Of a stretch of 64,000 nt of DNA, positions 45,310-58,254 are shown piece after piece. Origin of the DNA: Hemibagrus wyckioides (Eukaryota; Chordata; Actinopteri; Siluriformes; Bagridae); contig NC_080713.1 of the NCBI RefSeq assembly GCF_019097595.1, positions 7,887,699 through 7,951,698 of the forward strand, read 5' to 3'. The position numbers and the translations under genes were made by a program. Numbering within the stretch: position 1 is the first letter of the stretch; each line of letters opens with the position of its first letter. The notes under the pieces are model-generated. The model had not been told where the DNA came from. It was given only the letters and a program-made list of their open reading frames with translations, and did no database searches.

Positions 45310-46630
45310 TGTGTGTGAGAATGTCAACATGGCTTTGTTGGTGGGAACCCAATCTGTGATGCCCACTCTGTGCCCTCTTGTACATTGACCGGCTGTTTAC
45401 CTGAACAAAACGAAACACGCATTTACTTTAGGAAAAAAAAAAATAAAGCACTGACAGCTGCCTCAACCTACCAGGTCAAAAACCTGCAGCATTATCCGTG
45501 ATTTTCTCTCTGCAGTGTGCCACGTGTGTACTAAAACGATTCTGTCACATGTCCAGCGTTTGTGCTGTGATGGTGCTGGAGAGTTTTCGCAGCAGCTGTC
45601 ACTGAATATTTTCTCTATAGTCTTTTTAAATGTACATTTTTCCCCCCTGTGTTTTGGTGAATTCTTATTTCAGGTACTGCAAGCTTTTTGTATTTGTCTT
45701 TTCATTGTGTTTATACCGCAACCTCGTGGGAATGAAAATCGTTATAGGGACAATAATCGTTTTTTCCCTTGAGGGAAAAGCATTGAAATGGTTGGGAGAG
45801 GCAGTAATTAGGAGCTTCACACTCATTTTTGGTTTTAACTCATGAGGAATGAATCATTGTGTTGGAGTGTGTGTGTGTGTGTGTAAGAGATAGTTAGATA
45901 GTTGTTGTAAATAATAAGAGTTCTGGTTCTGAGAGTGTGGTCCAGAGGTTTGTCTTTTAAATATTAAAGACCATATCTTGACTTTAACTGTAATTACAAC
46001 GTGCTTTAAAAGTGATTAACCAATTTAAAATCTAACGGTGATTATTTGCATAATATGAAAGTAATACATAAGTGCTCTGGTCAAAAGGATGTCTGTAAAT
46101 TCTAATAGTGTATAAAAAATTTCATTCTTTTCTTTTTTACAGGGACTCCCTGACTTACTGTAAAAGCCAATGAATTACAGTAGTCATTACCGTACAAGTA
46201 ATAAAATGATGCAAGGACGTTTTTCTTTCCCGCGTCCTACTTTATCTTTCCACCTTCTTCGCGCAGACATCCTGAGCGAATATGACCAACTTTTAATTGA
46301 GTTGCTTTTCACAGACTTTAAATGAAATTTCCTGCTATCATTCCTTCCATATCAAGGTTATCAGATATCGATATTGAGGGTTATTGAGTCATATTGTTTC
46401 ATTTATAACAGGTGACGGTGTTGTATGGATATGACGGAGCACATGGCACTCTGACATTTATTGTTCCGTTGCTTCTGTTAGTCCTTGAACATTAATGCAG
46501 CCTGACTACTAATGTACAGTCGGGTCCCAGAGTCTCCTACCAAGAGCTCTTTATAAGTCATCAGTTCATTATATTAAAAAAAAAAAAAAGACCCAGTCTC
46601 GACTATAAATTTCTAGCATACTGACAATAT
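45310..46630. other. Intergenic sequence, no gene seen
   Basis: Overlapping plus frames at 45515-45845 have hydrophobic stretches but no recognisable family. TG tract at 45868-45884. Confidence 0.4.
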
Positions 46631-46937
46631 TTATGTTTATTTATTCAGGCAATACTTTGATTGATGTGATTTGCAACTAATGTAAAATTTAATATAGAAG
46701 GGATGGGCTCCTGAGAAAAGCTTTTGTTGGGGAGATTGCGAGTCCGAATTTTATGAACATATGTTGCAGGAGAGCATAATTCGTCCTGCTCTTTGTAGGG
46801 AAGGATGGCATTACTCTGTCTCCTGTCGATGAGTACAACATTAGCCAGCAACACTACTCATCACCATAATTAACAGGTGTAAATTTTCCAAGAGCAATTA
46901 AAAGGGTTAAGGGTTAAGTCCTGGGCTTTGCACTTAC

Positions 46938-47055
46938 AAAATTGTGATCAGAACCGTAGCTGCTCAGCTGCCACCACAGATGTAGGGTTGGTTCTCCTTC
47001 GGGCTCAGAGCTCTTCTGGAATGAGCGAATGCTGTACGTTGTTATTTTTCTCTCC
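46938..47055 (-). other. Exon-like segment, unassigned
   Basis: Minus strand: pyrimidine-rich acceptor tctctttttgttcag, then 118 nt, then donor GTAAGTG. Only one frame is open across it (one carried-in base, then 39 codons), starting ERKITTYSIRSFQKSSEP and ending LHLWWQLSSYGSDHNF. I do not recognise the family. No partner exon was found by eye within several kb. It may be an exon of an unseen gene, an alternative exon or chance. Confidence 0.35.
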
Positions 47056-47391
47056 CTGAACAAAAAGAGAACTATTGTTAGCTTATAAAATATTGCTTGA
47101 GCTCAGAGAAGAAGGGATGCAGAGAGGCTGAAGAAAAACGGATTACTTCCAGGAAACCCAGAGCTGATGAATCCACACACTCGCCCCCACCCTTCTCTAT
47201 CTCAGGGCTGTAGAGAGCGTTTGAAGTGTATGATTACTCAGTGATAAAGCCCTTATTCTGTTACATGGGGACTGGAGAGGTGGCGGATGTGAGGATAAAA
47301 ATGGAAGGTTTATGTGTACAGTGTGTGATCATATGTAAATTTTGTAGTTGTAACAATAAAAATAAAAGACAAAAATATTTTTTTGTTGGTG

Positions 47392-47441
<50 letters not shown>

Positions 47442-47442
47442 G

Positions 47443-47477
<35 letters not shown>

Positions 47478-47515
47478 TATTATTATTATAATTATTATTA
47501 TTATTATTATTTGTA
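47392..47515. repeat. (TTA)n followed by (TAA)n: large inverted microsatellite
   Basis: About 16 TTA units, a TGA, about 13 TAA units, then a mix of TTA and TAA to 47515. The two halves are complementary and could fold into a long hairpin. Confidence 0.9.
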
Positions 47516-50155
47516 GATAATTTACCGTTTAATTTATCATATTTTTTTGGCTTTAGAGGACAAACTAAAGCTACATGATATACATGAATCTTTTAAAAGT
47601 ATTAGAAAATATGACTGCATCTCTGTGTGTGTGTTTTTTTCTTTTCATTCTTATTGTCATCGACCTTGTCATACAATACATTGCTCAACCCTAGTTTCTC
47701 TGTAGAGTTATTCAGAGAGAGTAGATTTTAGCCTTCCCATCTCATCCCTGTAATTAGTGTAGGAAATAATGAAATAAATCATGATTAAAACATGAAAGGA
47801 TAAAAAAGGGGAGAAAAACCTGCAGCAAATAAAGGCTGCATGTGAGGATGGAGTAAGAATAAGCTTTGCAATGAGGAACATTTGATCATCTGCTGGCTAT
47901 GATTTTGTTTGCTGGTTAAAATATTGTTGGATATATTTTTTTAGCTGGACATTTTGGCATTCTATCTGATCATCTACTTATTATTAAAGGTACAGTACTA
48001 CAGTTTGACCTTGAAATTCTCAGGAGTCCATGTGCTGGTCTGCTTTTCATCAGAAGTGTGGTCCTCTAAATGAAATTGAAACGCTGCTGTGAGGTAAAGC
48101 CTGTGTGTGTTTTAAACTGTTTATAAGCATAATATCTGGAGTGGCATGTGATCCTGAGGGAGGGACGGTGTAGTGGTACGAGACAGCAGAGTGTGCTGAC
48201 ATGTTAAATTTACCCTCACTCACCCCACCCTTACTGCCTCTATCTTCTTCCTTGCTCTGACTTCATCTGTCTCTCTGTCTCTTTCTTGAAACAGAATGAT
48301 GGGCATGAGTGTATAGATTCCAGCAAATAGTAATCGATTCATAAATAGCATTATAGAAGCGTTAATGTCCACCACAGGGAGTTAGGGACTGGAGACTTAC
48401 TTTCCGTCAGTGCTCCAGCACTCACATGCTGCTCTAATGCATTTATACACACACACACACACACACACACAACTTCCTAATCTGATAAACCGGCGGAGAA
48501 GACTCTGATTGCAGTTCAGACTGAAATTTTTTGAGAAGAACAAGATCCTAGACAAAGTTGTAAATGGAATGAAGGGTGTTAGGGCATGTCTATAAAAAGA
48601 CTACCACTGTAAAGACAAAAAAAGCAGTCTAGTCTTGCTTAAACATTAATCTACCTTTTTCCTCAGCTGATATTTGTACTAAAGCATTTACTTATTGCAC
48701 CTCAAAAAAGCACTAATCTGGGCATAAGCTTAATCTTAGGATCAGTCCAATCTGTTTGAGATGCAGCTGGGGGAAAAATAAAACACATTTTGGATTTTTC
48801 CATTCATTTAAACGCTATTACTTTGTGTGTTTTGATGATCTTTCTCTATGTACATACAGTGGGTTGGTTCATTTGATCCCGCTTTTGACTTTCTATATAA
48901 ATTCATGAAAATCTACAGATTACAGACTAACAACCAGTGACCAATTTCCCACAGAACAGTCCTTCCAGTATTATTAAGACATACAAGCTTCAAATTCATA
49001 TACCTCCAGTCTACTGAAGTCTAGTACTACAGCAGCACACGAACAAATGACTTCAGTAATGATTTGTTTGGCCTTTGCAGTACTTTTGATAGTCCATAGA
49101 AGGCAACTAATTCGGCAAGTTTTTAAAAACACAATGATAAAGTCCAACTGCTTTGATGGGTGCAAAACTGATCTCAGGGCTGATCTAATAGATCAGCGGA
49201 AGAGACACACATGCTTAATGAACTGACTGGAGTGGACTACCTCTAAAACAAACGAGCCTACCGCAGCAACTAGTCACCCATCACAAAACCCCACACAAAC
49301 AATTACGCTTGGAGTATAGAGGACCAGAAATGGTAATAATGCTGTCCAGAGCAGATGGGAGGCATACCCAGGTTTTATTCCCTCTGACTTAATGCTTTAT
49401 CGAACAACAGATTTTGGAGTATGTTGGATTTTGCCTGGAACAAACTGTTGTGGTTGTGATTGTGACAGTAGCTGTGAAAGATCAATGGGAAGCCGTCTCA
49501 GGGGCCGCACTCGTAATAATGGGAAAATCAGTTTTTCTCTCCAATGTATTTACACAGGCAGTCAGACTTGCCTTGTGTTGAGCTCTGGTCATGCCTCAGA
49601 TGAATAGAAGAGGTGTTTGTTTCTTATAAAGAGGAATATCTGAAGTGGGCGTTTCGCCAGCATCTGAAGCCAATATTCAACCGTAAGTGACAAAAATACT
49701 TGAATGTATTCACATTTTGCGTAATTCATTATTACTTTTCCAGTTTGGTCATTTTATCAGTTTCTAAACGCTACCTAACTCAACTGGGGAGGGCGGGACA
49801 AACACATACATTCTCAGAGACATATCCATATCATATTAACTGCTGTTAATGCTGCATCACAGACTAGCGTGCCACACTAGTCAGCCCTGTCCCACATACA
49901 TGAGCTCAGAGATGCCCATGATTAGCTATTGTCAGTTTGATTGACAGGGGAGACAGAGTATGCCATTCCTCCCACATAGACAATTTTGCTTTTACATCAC
50001 TTTTTTTTTATTGCATAACAGCAATCTGACCTTTTTCACCTTCTCAACATGAACTAGCTGATGAGCTCTGCATCTCAGGAGCAAATAATCTCTGGTGTGT
50101 AACCTTTCCTTACAGAAACGTCTGTATAAAATCTGTTGTATAGACATATTAAACA
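47516..50155. other. Unique intergenic sequence with conserved-looking blocks
   Basis: No gene recognised. CA tract at 48446-48471. The block 49320-49620 is repeat-free and of balanced composition, with a 71-codon open frame of no known family. Confidence 0.4.
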
Positions 50156-50157
50156 TG

Positions 50158-50342
50158 GTTGGTGAAGTTGTTAATGCCCTGGGTTGTTGATCAGAAGATC
50201 AGAGTTCAAGCCCCAGCACCATCAAGATGCCACCGTTGGGTCCTTGAGCAAGGCCCCTGTGCTCTGACCGCAACCCTCCAAGGATGGGATATGCAAAGAA
50301 AGAATTTCACTGTGCAGAAATGTATATGTGACAAATAATGGC
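50158..50342 (+). mobile_element. tRNA-derived SINE family S1 copy 4
   Basis: gttgatcagaagatcagagt, tcaagccccagcaccatcaa, cttgagcaaggcccctgtgc, gatgggatatgcaaagaaag and tatatgtgacaaataatgg. A deletion removes the part naming the cccctggagca body. Confidence 0.8.
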
Positions 50343-50929
50343 TACTTAACAAAATGAATGTGAATGTTTTACATATATACGGTTTTCAGACATTTTTTCA
50401 TGATTTCTTTAATTTACGCATATGCAGTTTTAGGACAAAACGTGAAATAATGTATCTTCTCACGTGATACACACAGACCTGTACAAAAAACAAAACATAA
50501 AACACATTATTACATGAAACATGTGTGAAGGCTTGTCCTGAAGATTTGATAATTTTGTCACTAGTGCAGTTAGTTGGGAAAAGTGCACAGACACCAACTG
50601 TTTCAGATCAGAGCTTTATTTGCACTCATGACTACGTGAACATGAGTCGCCATGGCTCTGCCATTATTGTTATATCATGTTATTGATGCAACAATAATCT
50701 GTAATGCTTTGGACAGTTACTTGGACATGCCTGCTTCACAAATGTACTGATGACGACATTGTAAACATATTAACCAGTGCAAATGCTATATTCTGAAGAG
50801 AGGACCAACATTGCTTGGTCTTGTCTTGCATACATATTGTTTTTTTCCACTAGAGGTCTAGAATAGTCAAAAAAAAACCACTATGCTTTGCCAGACTGTG
50901 CTCAGGATGTGAGTGCTGATGCATGGTGT

Positions 50930-51790
50930 ATATATTTATTTCCTGCTGCTCTCAGGTTGTCTGTCTAATGCAGGACTCCAGTTCCAATTAAGGGCCATTA
51001 CCAAAGAGCCTGACAACATTTCAGTCTGCCTCGGCCTTTGCTGCTTACTGCATTAATGTCCTAATGCTATTCTCTCTTTCTCTCACTCGCTCTTTTTTGC
51101 ACTGTGCAGACTAGTGTTGTTTCTTTTCTCTTTTTTTTTGCAATCGCCGGTTAATTGGAGCCCTTTAAGCCATTCTTGAATCGGAATTTCTGATGTGTTT
51201 ATCAGTCAGTGTCAAGATTTGCATGCACTACATCCTATGACTCCTGATAATGCTTCACCCGAGACAGCGCTGGTAGGAAATGCAGAGACAAGCATTTTCG
51301 CTCACCCTAATGAGACAGGATCGAAGCTTTTAATACAGACGGTGGTGTGGCAAAGCGCAATATACTATGTCGCTTGAATCATTAGCAAGACACAAAATGC
51401 ATTTACTTGCATGCATTCATTGATGCCTATGATACCTGAATTCATCACCGCTAACACGGTCGATTTAAAACAAAAGCCTGAAATATTAAAGGTTGAAGCA
51501 GATATAGATTCTATTTTGTGGATTGTGTGTGATGCGGTGATGATTACAGTTTTAGTATGCTGGAGTTTGTACATTTACTGCCAATTAAGTTGCCATTTTG
51601 TGGGCAGGCATACAATCCAACAGCAAATGTGCACTAATTACATCAGAAGTCATTGGTTTGTAAGTTCATTAAACACTATTAGGCCGATCTGTTTTGGACT
51701 GCAGATAACAGAAAGAGGCATTGCCAGGGGGCTGTGTGAACAGCACAATTTTAACAAGCTGCTCTGTTTTAAAGCCCACTGAAAATGTGT
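50930..51790. promoter_or_regulatory. Repeat-free block rich in homeodomain-type motifs, candidate conserved enhancer
   Basis: About 860 bp without microsatellite or transposon sequence, which is unusual in this window. Contains ccagttccaattaagggcca, cggttaattggagccc, tcaagatttgcatgcactac (octamer-like ATTTGCAT), actgccaattaagttgcca and cactaattacatcag. Open frames on both strands (51411-51782 and 51365-51574) lack family motifs. Regulatory function is inferred from composition only. Confidence 0.35.
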
Positions 51791-51799
51791 GTAGGTGGA

Positions 51800-52335
51800 A
51801 AATGTGCATAAGTTCATAACTGCTTAGTCAGATATCACTGACTTCGCTCTGCCTGGCACAGCAGCTCAGGCGAATGTTGCTAAATGATTAACTGTGCCCT
51901 GTACTTCCCACAGCATAATACCAAATATTCCCACTGTATGCATGTCCCTCAGCCAAACAACTTATTAAAATGATAGAAGTGTTGCATAGTGAATAAATAG
52001 AAGAAAAACTTGTACCAAAGTATACTTGACTAAGCAATTAGTGAGAGTTTTCTCACCCTCCTCTTGCCTCAATTATCCTTGATTACAGTGTCGGGCTGAT
52101 GAAAGACATACAGTCAACAGTTCTCAGTCAGTGACCTCTAACAAGGGTGCTGAACACTTTAGTTTAGACGGCTTCCAGCATGCAGGGAAAATAGAAGGAG
52201 GACACAGTAATCTTTAACAGGATAAGAAGACCATATAAGAAAAATGAAGAAAAAATGAAGAAATATAAGAAGAAAAATGAACCTGAAGTGAAATGAATAT
52301 GAGCAACAAAAAAACAAGATAAATAATACAAATTA
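51800..52335. other. Intergenic sequence, no gene seen
   Basis: AT-rich, ending in an A-rich run before the AAT tract. Confidence 0.4.
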
Positions 52336-52337
52336 AC

Positions 52338-52338
<1 letters not shown>

Positions 52339-52397
<59 letters not shown>
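52339..52397. repeat. (AAT)n microsatellite
   Basis: About 19 AAT units. Confidence 0.95.
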
Positions 52398-52399
<2 letters not shown>

Positions 52400-53439
52400 T
52401 ATTTACAATTTCCTTTCCTTACAAATTCACAGATATTTCAAAACTATAAATGATTATAAAAACGTATTATTATTATGAAAACATATTGCACATAGGTGAG
52501 AGAAAATGGTCAGATGATGAACAGCAGCAGCGAGAGTGAGAGAGGACTGAACAATGTCCGTTTTTATCTGTGATTTTTTCTACACTCGTGTGGGCGGGAG
52601 GGCTGATTAACGTTGATTAATTCTGATTAACACTGGAGTCTGGTGCTCCTGTGGTGCTTGGTGAGGTGCTGAGAGGAGAGCTCTAACATGGTAACAATCG
52701 TGACAAATGCACATTTCTGTAAATGCAGGAATGCAACTGCGACTTTGATACATGCATATATGAGTGCCGCACCTCTTCTTGTGTTTCCAAAAAACCCCCC
52801 CACAAACGAACGAGCAAGATTGATTCCTTTTTTGCTAAATAAAAGAAATAAAGGTTAAAATTTGTTTACACTTATCTCTGTAGAGATAATAATGTTCAGA
52901 GTCTCTAGGCCCTTCATTATAATTATAACACCTTTTATACAGAATCCTGCTTCAATCATGTCTCAGACATGTACATGTCTGTTCCTCATGTACATGTATG
53001 TTTACAGAACTTTTATTATTACTTATTATTTTTTTTACAGGGATTCTTTTTACAGTATATTTGAGATTGACTTCATGGTATTTGACTCCAAAGCTGGAAT
53101 TTATGATTATGTTTAGCTTTCCCACACCTTGCATTGTTTGCTGATATATCCAATATATTTGTTTCTTAGAAATATCACTCCATCTGTAAATACTCCATTT
53201 GTTTTCCAAGGCAGTCACTGGATTTTGGGTTTGTCTTTGTGTTTGTCGTTGTGTCTTGGACAGATATGCCGTTACAGAAGTGTTTTTGTTCATGGTTTTT
53301 ATGATATATTTAATATAATGTAGTTTTCTTTTTCTTTAAAAAAAAATACCCTGTGGTTTTTGCTTATTATTTCTGATACAATATTTTCCACAATATTTGA
53401 TGCAAATTGCTGGTGACTGATTATAAATATTCCCACAGT

Positions 53440-54560
53440 ATAGATATAAAGTATTACCACAATATAGCTGCTGTATGTCAGGATAAAGTAATTGTGATAA
53501 AGCTCGTAAAGCGGGCCACAAATAGATCCCTGGAGTACACCGTGAGTGAGGGAACTGGAGGAGGATATGTGTTTCTGCAATGAGATGAAATATTCTCCGT
53601 CTGTAAGAATTAAACCAAGAGGGAACCAAATCGGTGGTGCCAATAGCAGAGAGACGTCTGAGGGGTATATCAGAACAGCCTGTGTCAAAGGTCAAGCTGT
53701 CAAGTCAAGGGAAATAAGAACAATATGAGCACCAGAATGGGTGAAAACCAGATCGAAAGGATCACAGAGATGATTGGAGACAAGGTAGACAAGCAGCTTG
53801 AAAGCAATAACACTTTCCATGACCTATGTCAAATGGGAGTGTAGATAAGGGGCTGTAGCTGTTGAACACGGTGGGATCTTGGTGTAGCTTTTCACGAATA
53901 GAAGTAACAACTGCCTTCTTTCTGTCCAACAGAACTGTGGCAGAGGCAATTGAACATTTAATGAGGTGGGAAATAGGACCAAAGATATCAGACAGCAGTT
54001 TTTTTTAGGAGTGAGATGGGTGCAGGATGCAGCTGACAAAATGATGAGTTGGAGCTCATGATTATTTATGAGATAACAGAAGATGGGTTGGTAAGAGTAG
54101 AGCAAACAGGATAGAAACGCTCGGATTGCTGGTAACAAAAAGGTAGTAACTAATCAGATGCAGGAGCTACATTCGCATCTTGGAGGTTGGGGAAGTTTAT
54201 TTATGGTTGCAAAGAGTGTTTTAGGCGTGCAGTTGGATTCTAATTCTAATAGCAGAAGAGAAGTAGGAGTAGCGGGCGGCATTAAGGGCAGCCCGATACT
54301 TCAACAGATGGTGTTTATATGCTGTAGAGTGAACAGTAAGACTAGTTTCCCTGTAGAGATGCTCAAGGAATCTACCAGTAACATCCATGGCCTGGGGCTT
54401 AATCGTGAAGCGTGAAATGATGGTATTAGTCTAGTTTTAATGGTGGCCTGCTCATTTACGGCTTTACTAATAGCATGCAATTTGAGAATATCTCAGAAGA
54501 AGAAGGAAGTACAGTAGAGTCTCTGGAAATGATGAACAGCTCAAGAGTTGTCATAAGATT
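53440..54560 (-). pseudogene. LINE reverse transcriptase relic (CR1/L2/Rex1-like)
   Basis: On the minus strand, from high to low coordinates: an endonuclease-RT linker echo (LKHSLQP...INFPNLQDANVAPA); an RT start where VMESVIAFKLLVYLVSNHL follows a proline-rich block; DPFDLVFTHSGAH; a short LDLTA; then FDT, and TDLVPSWFNSYRR in one frame continuing as EYFISLQKHISSSSSLTHGV and LQGSICGPL in the next. The order matches reverse transcriptase of CR1-group LINEs. Several stops and frameshifts are present, and about 13 residues after HS are deleted relative to family memory. The catalytic YADD region is lost. Confidence 0.85.
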
Positions 54561-54729
54561 TATTGGACTGAAACTGAGACATACATCAAATGCTTAGAAT
54601 AATGGAAATTATTTATAGACCTCTAGGCATGTTGACATTCACCTTTATTCATAGAGCATGCATACATCGGTCCTGTCTTGTCTCTTAATTTTTTTATTTC
54701 ATTTTTGTTGAAATAGTGTGCAGCTTGTA

Positions 54730-54850
54730 ATTCATCTATCCATTTTCTGTACTGCTTAATCTGCACAGGATTGTGGGCAACCCATTGCAGGGCACAACAC
54801 ACACACACACACACACAATACAGACAATGCATGTCTTTGGATTGGATTGA
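54730..54850 (-). mobile_element. SINE fragment with CA tract
   Basis: tctatccattttctgtactg, ggcaacccattgcagggcac, then CA repeats (54796-54818) and gacaatgcatgtctttggat. Tail half of the 57128-type SINE. Confidence 0.6.
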
Positions 54851-54879
54851 GAGACGAAAGATGACACTCACTCACTCAT

Positions 54880-54990
54880 TGTCCACTTTATTAGGAACAC
54901 CTGTACATCTGCACATGCATGCAGTTATCCAATTAGTCAATCAGATGGCAGCAGTGCAATGTATAAAATCATGCAAATACAGGTCAAAAA
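54880..54990 (+). mobile_element. Tc1-like family C left end
   Basis: ccactttattaggaacacct is the family C terminal motif. It is followed by gcagttatccaattagtcaa and gtataaaatcatgcaaatac. Truncated after about 110 bp. Confidence 0.75.
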
Positions 54991-56320
54991 ATTTTACTAT
55001 TAAAATATTTTCCCCTCTCTGTCACATCTAAAAATGCCTTTTTTACCTGAAAAAGTGCCATATTTGAGTATTTTAAGCCATAAATGTTGAATTCTTTTTA
55101 ATATTCAACATAATTCATAATTCTATTTTAATAAATACAGTTGACTGATGTTAATTACATATCTGTAAAAAGTCACCCGAGTCAATCATGCATTCATACA
55201 TTTTAATTTTATGTTCATGAACTCAAAAAAGTGAGAAAACAATGAAGAGATCGATGAGATTATGTGATAATGTGAGAGGGGAGGAATGGGGAGGAATGGG
55301 GTGTTTCTGTTTATCATTTTTATTATCATAAAGTGCAAATATCTGTCATTTTTAGTGTGTGTGTGGGGTCTTTTTTTAATGTGCATGTTTTTTATTGCAA
55401 TAATTTGCACTTTGCATTTCGATTTTTAAAAAATCCAATTAGCCTCCATGCTATAAATGATTTAAAATCATTTATATGACACTAAAAACACTAATCAAAA
55501 TAATTGCCTTTCAGGATTTATATCAAATGTGAATCTTATGTCCTAGATTATATTGTATTCATGAGTAAGATTATGTTGACATAAGATTAGCGATTGTACG
55601 TTTTTTTTTAGAATTTAGTACCTTTTTAGAATCTGTGTACATTTTTAAGAGTTTAGGTTTCCTTAGTGGAATGCATGAAATGTTTTAGCTTTTCTTCAGG
55701 CTGTTTGTTCAACTCAGGATGTCTTCTTCCAGCTAGCTTGATAAAATATTGACTATTTTATCTTGCCTGAAACTCTAATTCTAACCTGTTAGCAAACTTA
55801 AGGTCATGTGAATTCATGAGCATTTTAATAAACAGGGATGATGTGGTTATATAGCTTATCCATTATGGATATGTATGTTCTATAGTGCTTCAGTATGTTC
55901 TAGATATATGTAATAAATGAATGCTTGATGTAGACAATGGAAATTGTTGAATTGCAGTTGTTGTCATGTAAAATAGCATTTTTTTTCTGCCTTATTATTG
56001 TTAGTATAGTGTGTGTGCATGCTGTATTGGGCACTGTTTGGATATCTGGAGTTATATGGCTCTTATGAATGACTACATAACATGTTAACACTTGTGTTTC
56101 TGCAACTACAAGCATTGTATGCTTAGACATGTTTTCTCTAATGGCATGGAATTTGTTGATGTACAACTGAATGTGTAGCAGTTCATTAGCGGTTAATAGG
56201 CTGTTATGATGAATGCTTGTGTGGTTTTCTCATGAATTTGTTATGTTGTGTAAGGCTGTCTTCAAGCCTCTGAGACCACTGGGACCTCTGAAATATATAT
56301 TCGATTAGGATGGGTGCTGA
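54991..56320. other. AT-rich intergenic sequence, no gene seen
   Basis: Short frames only, none with recognisable motifs. Confidence 0.4.
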
Positions 56321-56325
56321 TGGAG

Positions 56326-56385
56326 GGGGGGCACAGTGGTTAGCACGTTTGCCTCGCCCCTCTGGGTTGATTTCCTTGAACCGAT
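56326..56385 (+). mobile_element. SINE head fragment
   Basis: gggcacagtggttagcacgt followed by ttgcctcgcc matches the tRNA-like head (A box region) of the SINE found reversed at 57128. Confidence 0.45.
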
Positions 56386-56871
56386 TCTGTTAGAAAATAG
56401 TTTTTTTTAATGAAGAATTCGATCTGAGAATTCCACATCTCTGTGGTACAAAGAGCTCTATAGCACAGTGCAGGTGAAAGCTCAAATCTTATTGGTCAGT
56501 AGGTATGCACAGATCAGATATTAATATGAATACGCTTACACTTTTAATACGTTTTATGTTTTTATAGCAACAGATCATGCACAGGGACTTAGACACTCAA
56601 CATAATCTTAGACTAATGATCAACAGATTTAAAATATGGTGCTTAATAATGGTAGATAGTTCGATTGATGTGCTGACATTTTTTTTAATTAGACCTTTAA
56701 TTAACATTTATGGAAGGAGTCTTGGTCATAAGTGTTATTTGACACTCTTCCAGGCACAGAGGAGTTCCCGGTGAATTTTTTGGTGAGAGAGTGAAAGAAA
56801 AAGAGAGAGAAAGTGAAAAAAACAGAGAAGATGGTGAAGGAATGTTGGTGAAGGTTTACTGCAACTATAAC

Positions 56872-56935
56872 ATACTATACTATACTATACTATACTATAC
56901 TATACTATACTATACTATACTATACTATACTATAC
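56872..56935. repeat. Pentanucleotide microsatellite (ACTAT)n
   Basis: About 12 pure 5-bp units. Confidence 0.95.
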
Positions 56936-57127
56936 GTTGTGTGTTATAACTGTTAACCGTTATAATATACAGTGTTTGATGCATTAACAAAGTATACATT
57001 GCAGTTGTTATAAATGTGGCATAAGAAAAATAACAGGTTAAATAGCACTTGAAAGATTCCCAAGCATGTATGCACTCCCAAGCATACTGTATATCTCAAT
57101 ATGAACAATACGCATCTTTTTTTTCCA

Positions 57128-57440
57128 TTGTCTGTACCACTTATCCGATCTATTCTCTGGTCACGGGGAGCCTGTGCCTATCTCAGACGTCATCGGGCAT
57201 CAAGGTAGGATACACCCTAGACGGAGTGCCAACCCATCGCAGGGCACACACACAGTCATTCAGTCACTACGGGCAATTTAGAGACTCCAGTCAGCCTAGA
57301 AGCATGTCTTTGGACTGTGGAAGGAAACCGGAGCACCCGGAGGAAACCCACCAAGCATGGGAAGAACATGCAAACTCCACACACACAGTGAGCAGGAGGT
57401 GTGAGGCGAACGTGCTAACCACTAAACCACCGTGCCGCCA
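57128..57440 (-). mobile_element. tRNA-derived SINE, family S4, near full length
   Basis: Reversed. Tail side is ttgtctgtaccacttatccg; the body includes gatacaccctagacggagtg, ccaacccatcgcagggcaca, cgggcaatttagagactcca, catgtctttggactgtggaa and ggagcacccggaggaaaccc. The head side is gtgaggcgaacgtgctaacc and actaaaccaccgtgccgcc (reversed A box). Best copy of the family whose relics occur at 12350, 24625, 36165, 44850 and 45085. Confidence 0.85.
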
Positions 57441-57983
57441 CAATAATCTGTCACATGCCATTCCTTACATACCATATAATGTGGAAAGCATAGCCAATAC
57501 AAAGCAGAAAGCCATGAGAGCCATGTTGTTGTCATATATGGGCACTAGGTTTTAAAATATTTGCTAAACCATTAGCCATGAGATTAGTTTTTTAGTTTTG
57601 TCTTTTGGCTCAGGATCACACCCTGAGATTGGAGATTCTACAGAGGTAGGAAAGATGTCCACATCATAGATAATTATACTTTTTTTCCATTTTCAACATT
57701 TATTCCAGTTTAAGGGCAAAACATGAGTCATACAAGTCCCTGACTCATTGCTCAGCTAATAGCAGTTCTGTGTTCTGACTCTGATTAAGGGCAATGAACA
57801 ATAAATACATTCTGTGTCCTTGTTAGCTGTATTTCCCCACACTAACAAGGTGGGTATGTTGAATAAATTGGCCATTTAGTATACAGAGTGTTTAAGAACC
57901 CCATAAAAAGGTGCTGTGCTGTACGGTGATTCGTAGGTGACCTGATAAAACATCTAGTGAAGGTAAGTGAAAGATAGGTAGAT

Positions 57984-57985
<2 letters not shown>
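57441..57985. other. Intergenic sequence, no gene seen
   Basis: AT-rich and unique. Confidence 0.4.

Positions 57986-57987
<2 letters not shown>

Positions 57988-58065
<78 letters not shown>
57988..58065. repeat. (TA)n microsatellite
   Basis: About 39 uninterrupted TA units. Confidence 0.95.
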
Positions 58066-58068
<3 letters not shown>

Positions 58069-58254
58069 ACGACCATCATTCTCAGAAAAACTCAGTTCAG
58101 CTCTTTTGTCTAGTTTTTTTTTGCCCCATATGGGAAATGACTGGAATTCCCTTCTGGGCAGTGAGGAGGAGGTGATATTTCTCAATCAGCACACTAATTA
58201 AAGTGTTATGTGCTGTCAGCTAAAAGCAGGAGACTGTAGGCTGGACTTTAGAAA

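Noticed and set aside
51411..51782. 123-codon ORF with a hydrophobic segment
   Set aside because: Lies in the repeat-free homeodomain-motif block, with an open minus frame overlapping it. Composition fits noncoding conservation better than coding; no family recognised.
57049..57555. 168-codon plus-strand gene
   Set aside because: Most of it lies over the reversed SINE at 57128-57440.
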